Shown here: positions 1-7,060 of the stretch, one piece after another
Numbering within the stretch: position 1 is the first letter of the stretch
Layout: each line of letters starts with the position of its first letter
Assembly (NCBI GenBank): GCA_963815445.1
Contig: CAWFGV010000005.1
Span: forward strand, 620,001-684,000
Reading direction: 5' to 3'
Length of the DNA: 64,000 nt
Origin: JANLYC01 sp963815445
GTDB lineage: Bacteria; Actinomycetota; Actinomycetes; Propionibacteriales; Nocardioidaceae
Notes under the pieces: model-generated
What the model was told of the DNA's origin: nothing
The model's database searches: none
Seen by the model: the letters and a program-made list of their open reading frames with translations, nothing else
Made by a program: the position numbers and the translations under genes

Positions 1-187
1 CCTCGAGGACGACACGGTGCTCAACGAGGTCCGGCCGCTGATCGAAGAGGCCCTGGCGAAGGCGGTCAACGACGGCAACGACGACGTCTACCAGCTGCAG
101 CAGGTCATCCGACGTACGACCGGACGTTGGGTCAACCAGGCGCATCGCCGACGTCCGATGATCATCCCGGTCGTCCTCGAAGCGTGA
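1..187 (+). CDS. rnj: Ribonuclease J, C-terminal end (partial)
   Basis: The window opens inside this gene, reading from base 2 to the TGA at 185-187. About 61 residues are visible. They contain the ending typical of actinobacterial RNase J: a helical C-terminal segment, then GRWVNQAHRRRPMIIPVVLE just before the last alanine. RNase J is a cytoplasmic metallo-beta-lactamase-fold exo/endoribonuclease for mRNA decay and rRNA maturation. The catalytic domain lies outside the window, so the assignment rests on the tail alone and on position: in many actinobacteria rnj lies just upstream of ftsK, which here appears at 13.7 kb. Confidence 0.85.
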   Translation, partial: LEDDTVLNEVRPLIEEALAKAVNDGNDDVYQLQQVIRRTTGRWVNQAHRRRPMIIPVVLEA

Positions 188-190
188 GGA

Positions 191-1582
191 ATGGGCGACG
201 AGCGCACGCCGGCTGCCCCAATGGCCGAAACCGAGCCCGAAGCCGGAGCTGACCCCAGCGCGGAGCGGCTGCGTCGACTGCTCGCTGTCCCGATCGCGTT
301 TCTGGCGTCGTCTCTCGGCGTGCTCTGCGTCGTCAGCGTGCCCGAGGTGCTCCCGGCTGCCAGCGACCTCGCCGTCGTCGATGCCCGGTTCATCGGCTGG
401 GCGGGCGTCGGTGCGGCCCTCGGGCTTGCTCTGGCGGCCGCGTCGCTGCTCGTGGTCGGCCACCTCGGGTCCGGGCCGGCGCTGGCCCTCGGAGCCGCGG
501 GCGCGGTCTTCGGGCTGGCACTCTCGCATGACGTCGTCGATGCCACCCAGCTCACGCTGGCCCTGGTGGTGCTCGGCGGGTCCGTTGGCTGCCTGCTCGG
601 CGGAGCCGCGAGCATGACGTTCGAGCTCCCGTCGCCCTACCGTCAGGCGGTCATGGTCGCCTGGAGCGTGCCGCTGCTCGCCGCGTGGCCGCTGCTGGCC
701 TGGCTGTCTCGGCACGTGGTGCTGACCACCGCCGACAGCGCTGCCAGGCTGACGCAGCACCCGTCGGCATGGCTGCTGGGTCCGGTGGCGGCATCCGTTC
801 TGGTCTGGGGCGCTCTGACGATGCTCGTGGAGCCGCCCCGGGCGGGGGTCCGCGCCGGCAGTGAGTGGGAGTCGGCGTGGTCGGGGCTCCTCGCCACCAC
901 GGTCGGGGGCGTCCTGGCGATCATGGTGCTGGGGTTCGACCCGCAGCTCGAGAGCGGCTGGTTACGACCACTGATCCTGCTCGCGTCGGCCGGCGTGATC
1001 GCTGGCCTGGCCGCCGTGGCCGTCATCGTGCCGGACGAGACGGTGCGGATCGGCTATCTGTGCACGGCCTTCGTCGCCTTGTGCCTCCCGATCACGGTGC
1101 AGCTTCTCGTGATCGTGGCGGACGACCGTCCGAGCCGGGTGGCCTGGTGGTTGGCGGCACTGCTCGCGGTCACCACCGTGCTCGGCGGGGCGGTCGGGGC
1201 TCATCGACCGGCGCGGGCACCGTTGGCTTTGCTGGTCGTGGCGGCCGGCTGCGCCGGGGCGTGGGTCATGCCGAGCACGCCGTGGACGATGGCAGCGGCC
1301 GCCATACCGCTGACGTTGGGGGCCGGTGCGACCTTCGGCGCGGGCGCGCGCCAGGCAGCGGACACGGCGGTCGGGTGGCGCTTCGTGGCGGTCGCCGTCA
1401 TCTCGATCCTGCTCCTCGGCACCGTGGCCGCGGGTGCGTTGAGCTGGGCGTTGGCGGGCGACCTCCCGACCGACACGGCGTCGGCGCGTGCGGCCGGACG
1501 GGTGCTGCTGGGGCTGACGTTCGCGTTGGCCGTCCTGGTGGCCGGCGTCGTCGCAGCCTTTGCTCCGCGGCGCCGCGAGTAA
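191..1582 (+). CDS. Multi-pass integral membrane protein, unknown function
   Basis: This 463-residue protein starts with ATG three bases after the RNase J stop, so the two are probably cotranscribed. A second possible start is the ATG at 221. After a charged N-terminal tail of about 30 residues it is almost entirely hydrophobic. Roughly a dozen Leu/Val/Ala-rich membrane segments are separated by short Arg/Asp-containing loops, and the C-terminus ends in a basic RRRE. I see no transporter signature or catalytic motif that assigns a family. Its place between rnj and ftsK fits lineage-specific membrane proteins in this neighbourhood, but no function can be given. Confidence 0.7.
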   Translation: MGDERTPAAPMAETEPEAGADPSAERLRRLLAVPIAFLASSLGVLCVVSVPEVLPAASDLAVVDARFIGWAGVGAALGLALAAASLLVVGHLGSGPALALGAAGAVFGLALSHDVVDATQLTLALVVLGGSVGCLLGGAASMTFELPSPYRQAVMVAWSVPLLAAWPLLAWLSRHVVLTTADSAARLTQHPSAWLLGPVAASVLVWGALTMLVEPPRAGVRAGSEWESAWSGLLATTVGGVLAIMVLGFDPQLESGWLRPLILLASAGVIAGLAAVAVIVPDETVRIGYLCTAFVALCLPITVQLLVIVADDRPSRVAWWLAALLAVTTVLGGAVGAHRPARAPLALLVVAAGCAGAWVMPSTPWTMAAAAIPLTLGAGATFGAGARQAADTAVGWRFVAVAVISILLLGTVAAGALSWALAGDLPTDTASARAAGRVLLGLTFALAVLVAGVVAAFAPRRRE

Positions 1583-1964
1583 TCGCTGACGCGACCACTG
1601 CACGCTTCGGCCGTTGGTCGGGGGATCTGTCCGGTCGCGCAGCCTGCGTCAAGGGAGGCCGGGTCGGCCCTGCAGGGTGGGACGGGCACCCCCGAGCCCG
1701 TCCCATCCCGCTGTCGGGTGCCGGGACGCCTGCCCCCCTGCGCCGGACGTCGCGTTGCTACCCGCCACCGAGGAGAGGGACGCGGAGGTCCTGATACCTC
1801 GATCGGGCAGCTTTTCTCGCGTCCTTCGTCGGCCGCTCGACCAGCCGACCGGCGGCTCACGTGGTCGAGCCTGTCGGCAAGCTCAGGCCGTGCCCGTTGA
1901 TCCCCAGAAAACCCTTGTGGACAACGCGAAACGGTCTGGCGGCTGTCGGACAGGCCAGGTAGAA
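1583..1964. other. Intergenic stretch upstream of the HNH gene
   Basis: About 380 bases without a supported gene. Several frames stay open but none has a believable protein sequence. A GC-rich inverted repeat (GGGACGGGC near 1678 against GCCCGTCCC near 1697) could act as a terminator for the rnj/membrane-protein unit. The last 70 bases are less GC-rich and contain a TTGTGGACAAC-like stretch near 1914 that could belong to the promoter of the downstream gene. Confidence 0.35.
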
Positions 1965-1980
1965 TCGAACACATGTTCGA
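1965..1980. promoter_or_regulatory. Perfect SOS box (LexA site) over the HNH gene start codon
   Basis: The 16 bases TCGAACACATGTTCGA match the actinobacterial LexA consensus TCGAAC-N4-GTTCGA without a mismatch. The ATG start codon of the following HNH/DUF222 gene (1973-1975) lies inside the site, so bound LexA would block initiation directly. SOS control of 13E12/DUF222 HNH genes is known in mycobacteria, which supports the reading. Confidence 0.8.
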
Positions 1981-3450
1981 CACCGACCTCAGCGCACTCG
2001 ACGAGCTGGCCACCCTGGCCGCCGCCGAACAAGCCCGCACGGTCGTCGAGCAGGGCGAGGTCGCGATGTTGCAGACCGCCGCGCACTGGGCCGACCTGCA
2101 CAGTGAGCTCGCCCGGGCCACGAGCCCGCTGCTGCCCGGCAGTGAGCAGCTGGTCCGGTTCGGCGGCGCCGGCACCCCGGGCGTGGCGGAGTTCGCACCG
2201 GCCGAGCTCGGCGTCGTGCTCGCCACCTCCACGACCGCAGCCGAACGGCTCGTCGCGGACGCGTTGGACCTGCGCCACCGACTCCCACGCTGTGGGCACG
2301 GATCTGTGCGGGTGAGGTCAAGCCGTGGATCGGCCGCAAGACCGCCGACACCACCCGCCACCTGCAGCGAAGCACCGTGGCGGTGGTGGACCGGCGGATC
2401 GCCAGATATGCGCACTCGCTGTCGTGGGGCCGGATCGAGGCGATCATCACCGCGTGCTGGCTCGAGTGCGACCCGGACGCCGCCGCCGAAGCCGACGCAC
2501 AGGCGCAGGGGTCGTTGGGGGTGTGGGTCAAGGACCACCAGCCCGGCGAGCACGGCACCCGAGAGATCTTCATCCGGGCCGAGGCACCCGACGCGTTACG
2601 GTTCAACGCCACCATCAGCGGCCTCGCCACCGGCCTCGGCCATCCTCGGCGACACCCGACCCGTGGATGTCCGTCGGGCCGCCGCGGTCGGGATCCTGGC
2701 CAACCCCCAACACGCCCTGGACCTGTACACCGACCTCCACACCGCCACCCGCCAGACCGACCAGCCCGACGACCCGGACCGCCGAGCTGCCCTGGACGAA
2801 CCCGCCGAGGCCTCGGCACCAAGGCGGACGACCGGGTCGACACCCGACCCGACGTCACGCTGTACGTCCACCTCACCGACCAGGCGCTGGTTACCGGTCG
2901 CGGGGTGGCGCGGGTCGAACAGGTCGGACCCGTCACCCTGGACCGCGTCAAGACGTGGCTCCGCCATGCGAACGTCGTGGTGAAACCGGTGATCGACCTC
3001 AACCAGCAGATCCCGGTCGACGCCTATGAGATCCCCGACCGGATCCGCGACGCCGTCCACCTACGCACCCCCGTGGACTGCTTCCCCTACGCCACCTCCA
3101 CCCGCCGCACCGGCGACCTCGACCACACCACCCCCTACGTCTCCCCCGACAACGGCGGACCACCCGGCCAAACCGGGATCGACAACCTCGGCCCGCTGAC
3201 CCGGACCCACCACCGCATCAAGACCCACGGCCGATGGCAGGTCACCCAACCCTTCACCGGGATCTTCGTCTGGCGCAGCCCCCACGGCCGCTATCACCTC
3301 GTCGACCACACCGGCACCCACCCAGCCCTCCCGCGGCACTGCCGGCCGTCAGCCAATCCAGGCTGCCTGAAACCCTACTCGAGCTCCACGGGCTACCCGC
3401 GAACACCGTCGACTGGGAGGTTGTCCGAGGTCCCCACTGCGGCGACACCT
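1973..3450 (+). pseudogene. HNH endonuclease with DUF222 domain (13E12 family), frameshifted
   Basis: Parts of a typical actinobacterial DUF222/HNH endonuclease are recognisable across alternating frames. The N-terminal DUF222 part starts at 1973 (MFDTDLSALDEL) and runs to about 2286. There a one-base loss moves the reading to the next frame (TLWARICAGEVKPWIGRKT). A second shift lies near 2637 and a third near 2818. After that the conserved C-terminal HNH region is readable: the DLDHTTPY motif, then GGPPGQTG, NLGPLTRTHHR and KTHGRW. The catalytic histidines survive. A further shift may affect the last 30 residues, so the end is approximate. The protein cannot be made whole from this sequence. 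These genes are abundant, often multi-copy, and of uncertain biological role. Confidence 0.85.
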
Positions 3451-3690
3451 GTACAACCTCCCAGTCGAATGAGTCCGAACCCTCGATCAGGGGGACGTGC
3501 CGGATCAGCGGGACGGGCTCGCGTGGAGTGGGCTACCCACTGGTCGAACTCTGTCGCTGCACCCCTCGCCTGTCGTCTCGCGCATCGGCTGATGCGCCGC
3601 GACCCAGAGTTGCCAGCCGCCCTGGTCAGAGCCTGTCGCTGTGCTGTGGACCCGGTGTGAAGGCGGGTCGCTGCTTGATGCAGCCTTGAT

Positions 3691-4089
3691 TCAGCGACCG
3701 CGCTTGAGCTTGCGCCAGCCACCCGCGCGGTTGTTCGAGATGATCTGCTTGAACATCGCCGTCAGGGCCAGGGCATTGATCGTCTCGCCCTCGCGAATCC
3801 CGACCGTCCGGGCCGTCTCGTTGTCGTGGCCCGCGGTGATGATGCCCTCGGGGTCGGGGACGATGCCGCCGTCATACATGAACACGTTCACGTGGTCCTT
3901 CGCCGCCAACAGCGCACAGATGTTCCCCTGGAGCACGAAGTAGGGCTGCACGGTCCGCTTGATGGTCTCCTCGACCTCGGGGTCGGCGGCGTGAACCAGC
4001 GTCCGCACCTCGTGGCAGATCGCTTGCTGCCACGTCGGAAGTGCGTCGATGTAGGAGTCGACGCGAGGATCAGCGACATAGCTGCTCAC
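3691..4089 (-). CDS. DUF1801 (YdhG-like) domain protein
   Basis: A 132-residue protein of the DUF1801 family. Typical features are an N-terminal helix (RVDSYIDALPTWQQAICHEVR), the conserved ADPEVEETIKRTVQPYFVLQG stretch with its glutamate and proline, and a middle ICALLAAKDHVNVFMYDG strand pair. Family members are small cytoplasmic proteins, sometimes described as iron-chaperone-like (the fold of Bacillus YdhG/Fra); their molecular role is not firmly established. It is transcribed away from the sigma-factor operon, with 187 bases between the two starts. About 240 bases separate its stop from the HNH pseudogene, with nothing recognisable in them. Confidence 0.75.
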   Translation of the reverse strand: MSSYVADPRVDSYIDALPTWQQAICHEVRTLVHAADPEVEETIKRTVQPYFVLQGNICALLAAKDHVNVFMYDGGIVPDPEGIITAGHDNETARTVGIREGETINALALTAMFKQIISNNRAGGWRKLKRGR

Positions 4090-4276
4090 GACAGATCATG
4101 CTAGTTCGGCGGTCTACCGGCGCCCCGGCACGAACAGCAAATCGGCGGAAGGTGTCACACGGTGTGGTGGAGTCACTACGATGAGGGTTCAACCGCCCGG
4201 CGCGTATCAGACCGCCCAGACCTGACTCCTGGTCGGTGTGATCGCCTTGGCCTGCAGCGAGACGAGGGGTCCGATC

Positions 4277-4879
4277 GTGGACGTCCAACGGGCACCTGAC
4301 GGGGCCGCTGAGGTGACGGTCTGGGACCAGGCCGCTCAGCATTTCCGGGTCTGGCGGACAGGAGAGTCCGGGGCACTCGATGACCTCGTGCGCTGCCTGA
4401 CCCCGGTGCTGTGGCACGTCGTCCGGTCGTACGGCCTCGACAAGGACCAGGCCGAGGACGTGGTGCAGACCTCCTGGCTCACGCTCGTACGCCGGCATGA
4501 GTCCATCGCCGACCCGCAGGCCGTGGCCTCCTGGCTCACCACCACCGCCCGTCGCGAGGCCTGGCGCGTGTCCCGCATCGGGGGCCGCGCGAACCCGGTG
4601 ACCGACGAGGTCATCGAGGCGAAGGTTCCGGCACAGCCGTCCGCCGAGAGCGAGGTCGTCCGCATCGACGAGAGCGATCGGCTCTGGGCGTGCGTCCAGC
4701 GTCTCGACGCTCGCTGCCGCCGGCTGCTGCGCATCGTCGCCTTCGAGGACCGACCGGATTATCAGGGCATCGCCCGCGATCTCGGCATGCCCGTCGGGAG
4801 CATCGGACCGACCCGCGGTCGTTGCCTCGGCAAGCTCAAGGCGCTACTTGGGGGAGAGACAGGAGCAGACCATGAGTGA
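4277..4879 (+). CDS. ECF-type RNA polymerase sigma factor of the protease operon
   Basis: First gene of a four-gene operon. Region 2 is visible as the VVRSYGLDKDQAEDVVQTSW stretch followed by WLTTTARREAWRVSR. Region 4 is the C-terminal LDARCRRLLRIVAFEDRPDY, then QGIARDLGMPVGSIGPTRGR, a helix-turn-helix for the -35 element. I chose the GTG at 4277 (200 residues); an ATG at 4238 would add 13 residues. The stop overlaps the next gene's start by 8 bases, implying translational coupling. No HxxxCxxC zinc anti-sigma protein and no membrane anti-sigma factor is encoded nearby, so control of this sigma factor must be unusual. It probably transcribes its own operon; that is inference. Confidence 0.85.
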   Translation: MDVQRAPDGAAEVTVWDQAAQHFRVWRTGESGALDDLVRCLTPVLWHVVRSYGLDKDQAEDVVQTSWLTLVRRHESIADPQAVASWLTTTARREAWRVSRIGGRANPVTDEVIEAKVPAQPSAESEVVRIDESDRLWACVQRLDARCRRLLRIVAFEDRPDYQGIARDLGMPVGSIGPTRGRCLGKLKALLGGETGADHE

Positions 4880-5336
4880 GCGCGACATCGCCTTGTCCGA
4901 CCTCGCGCGGATGTGGGAGGAACGCGATCCGGTTCCGCACGACCTCGTCGAGAAGGTCCTGGTGACCATCGAGACCGAGGACCTCGACGCGGAGTACGAG
5001 ATGCTTCACCTGCTCGAACGCACCCGTGAGCTGAGCGGGGCCCGGAGCACCGGTGAGGCGCTCACGATCGCGTTCTCCGGCGGCTCGTTCTCGCTCCTGC
5101 TGCGTGTCAGCGAGCTCGGCACCAAACACTGCCGGGTCGACGGCTGGGTGACGCCTGCCCAGTCGATGCGGGTCACGGTGAGCCAGCAGGACCTCACCCA
5201 GGAAGCTGACGTCGACCCACGAGGCCGCTTCGAGATCCCGCGCCTGCCGACCGGGCTGACCCGCTTCTTCCTACGCTCGGCCGGCACCGATGACGCGGCG
5301 GAGGGCATGTTCGCAACCCCTACCGTCGAGCTCTGA
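4872..5336 (+). CDS. Small helical plus beta-sandwich protein of the sigma/protease operon
   Basis: This 154-residue protein uses the ATG at 4872, preceded by a purine-rich GGGGGAGAGACAGGAG ribosome-binding region. The first 65 residues are charged and helical (ARMWEERDPVPHDLVEKVLV). Residues 70-154 alternate in a beta pattern with a Gly-rich turn (FSGGSFSLLLRV) and an ending like a carboxypeptidase-regulatory or transthyretin-like sandwich (VDPRGRFEIPRLPTGLTRFF). There is no signal peptide, membrane segment or zinc motif. Its place directly after the sigma gene suggests a non-classical regulator of that sigma factor, or a substrate or adaptor of the two downstream proteases. This role is inferred from context only. 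Confidence 0.65.
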   Translation: MSERDIALSDLARMWEERDPVPHDLVEKVLVTIETEDLDAEYEMLHLLERTRELSGARSTGEALTIAFSGGSFSLLLRVSELGTKHCRVDGWVTPAQSMRVTVSQQDLTQEADVDPRGRFEIPRLPTGLTRFFLRSAGTDDAAEGMFATPTVEL

Positions 5337-5382
5337 CGCCTTTCGTCGCACCCCGTCCCAACCCTCGTGCAGGAGTACGCCG

Positions 5383-7053
5383 ATGCCGTCCAAGCCCTCC
5401 CGATCGACCGGCCGTCCCGGACGGCGCGACGTCACCGCGCTGACGTACCGTCAGCCCAAACCGCCGCACCGGCAGCAGCTGGAAGCCGTGGGTGGCCGGT
5501 GGCTCGACCCGGGTACAGCTGCGTCCATGGCTGACGTCGAACCCGAACAGACCGCCTACGTTGGTCGTCACATCGTGATAGCCGCGTTCTGCGACCAACG
5601 TCAGGTGCTCGCCGACCTGAACAGCATCGCCGCGTCTCTCGGGTGGGTCGTCGAGGCCGACGCCGGCTATGAGGTCGCTCGTGCGAAGGGCCGCGACGGG
5701 GAGGCCGACCTCGGCGTCGCGCGACTGACCGTACGAGTCCGGGACGGCGTCGTGGCCTCGGCGCCGGACGCCTGGCGGCTCCTTCAACAGTGCCGAGCGG
5801 AGCTCGGCGTGGACACGATGGTCGGCGTCGGCCTCGATCACCTCATGTCCTTGGCCGCACGGACCACGGCCAACCCGGTCGAGTCCTCCCACCCGGTCGA
5901 GTCCTCGCACCCCGTCGAGTCGTCCCACCCGGTCGACGCCTTCGATCCGGTCGAGTCGTCCCACCCCGTCGAGTCCTCGCACCCCGTCAGCTATGCCGTC
6001 AGCACGTACGGCCGACCGGGGAGCGGCGGTCGCCAGCCCATCACGTTTGTGGGCGACCGACCGCATCGCCGTTCCAGCGTCAAGGGTCGCCGCCCGGTGG
6101 TCGGGATCCTGGACACCGGGTGCGGTCAGCACGACTGGCTGGATGACATCGTCGACACCTCCGTCTCCTTGGACGGCAAACCGATCGGCTACACAGACCC
6201 CAAGACCGATCCCGAGCGGCTCGGAGACCTCGTCGGTCCGCTCGACGGCGGCATCGACCCGCTGTCCGGGCACGGGACCTTCATTGCCGGCCTGGTGCAC
6301 CAGACCTGTCCTGATGCCGACATCGTGTCGTGGCGCATCGTCAAGTCGAACGGCCCGTTGGTCGAGTCCGACTGGATGCACGCACTGACCAGGATCGTCG
6401 AGCTCGTCCGCCGCTACTACGAAGGTGGCCGCGGCGGGCGCCCCATCGACGTCCTCAACCTGTCGATGGGTTACTACCACGAGACTCCGCAGGACCGGCT
6501 CTTCTCCCCGAGCCTGCGCCACCTCCTGGGACTGCTCGGGAAGTGCGGTACGACGGTCGTGTGCTCGGCCGGCAACGACGCGACCGCCCGGCCCCAGTTT
6601 CCGGCCGCCTTCGCGCCGTGGAAGCCGGCCCAGCGCCGGGCGCGGCCACGCAAGGACCGGGTGCCGGTGGTGTCCGTCGGTGCCCTGAACCCGAACCTCA
6701 CCAGCGTTGCCCTGTTCAGCAACACGGGCCGCTGGGTGCGCGCCTACGAACCCGGTGCGTCGGTCGTGAGCACGATGCCGCCCCTGCAGGGGGGACTCGA
6801 GCCGATGGCGCGCACCAGAGCGTTCGGCCACGAGCGGGAAGCGATCGACCCCGACAACTTCCGCCGTGGGCGAGACGACACCGGTGGCTTCGCCGTGTGG
6901 AGCGGTACGTCGTTCGCCGCCCCGGTCATGGCGGGCAAGGTCGCCCGCGAGCTGGTGGGCCAGCTGCCCAAGAAGCGGTCAGACGACTCCAAGTCGGCCG
7001 CGCTGGCGCGGGGGTGGAAAGCCGTAGCAGCGGTGACCGACATCAAGCCATGA
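5383..7053 (+). CDS. Intracellular S8 (subtilisin-type) serine protease
   Basis: The start is ATG 5383 behind an AGGAG site (556 residues). The subtilase triad is complete: Asp244 in GILDTGCG, His297 in SGHGTFIAGL and Ser510 in GTSFAAPVMAG. LNLSMGYY and SAGN motifs, the latter including the oxyanion Asn, lie between. There is no signal peptide or membrane segment, so the enzyme should act in the cytoplasm. Residues 1-160 form an N-terminal domain of unknown type, perhaps a propeptide or sensing region. Residues 165-200 are a run of PVESSH hexapeptide repeats acting as a linker. The gene follows the small beta protein by 46 bases and precedes the CHAT gene by 7, so it belongs to the same operon. 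Confidence 0.9.
   Translation: MPSKPSRSTGRPGRRDVTALTYRQPKPPHRQQLEAVGGRWLDPGTAASMADVEPEQTAYVGRHIVIAAFCDQRQVLADLNSIAASLGWVVEADAGYEVARAKGRDGEADLGVARLTVRVRDGVVASAPDAWRLLQQCRAELGVDTMVGVGLDHLMSLAARTTANPVESSHPVESSHPVESSHPVDAFDPVESSHPVESSHPVSYAVSTYGRPGSGGRQPITFVGDRPHRRSSVKGRRPVVGILDTGCGQHDWLDDIVDTSVSLDGKPIGYTDPKTDPERLGDLVGPLDGGIDPLSGHGTFIAGLVHQTCPDADIVSWRIVKSNGPLVESDWMHALTRIVELVRRYYEGGRGGRPIDVLNLSMGYYHETPQDRLFSPSLRHLLGLLGKCGTTVVCSAGNDATARPQFPAAFAPWKPAQRRARPRKDRVPVVSVGALNPNLTSVALFSNTGRWVRAYEPGASVVSTMPPLQGGLEPMARTRAFGHEREAIDPDNFRRGRDDTGGFAVWSGTSFAAPVMAGKVARELVGQLPKKRSDDSKSAALARGWKAVAAVTDIKP
5875..5982 (+). repeat. In-frame 18-base tandem repeat in the S8 protease gene
   Basis: Six consecutive 18-base units encode PVESSH, PVESSH, PVESSH, PVDAFD, PVESSH and PVESSH. 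Synonymous third bases differ between units (TCC/TCG, CCG/CCC), so the array is not brand new but has kept its protein sequence. It sits exactly between the N-terminal domain and the subtilase domain. Such arrays can change in copy number by slippage and would lengthen or shorten the linker in six-residue steps. Confidence 0.9.
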
Positions 7054-7060
7054 TGGAGCG

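Noticed and set aside
5290..5382. Upstream start for the S8 protease
   Set aside because: It would overlap the preceding gene and encodes a Ser/Pro/Arg-rich shadow sequence; ATG 5383 has a good ribosome-binding site.
5320..6831. A 503-codon frame antisense to the S8 protease
   Set aside because: It mirrors the repeat region as repeated VGRLDGV-type units and has no motif; the plus strand has the complete subtilase triad.
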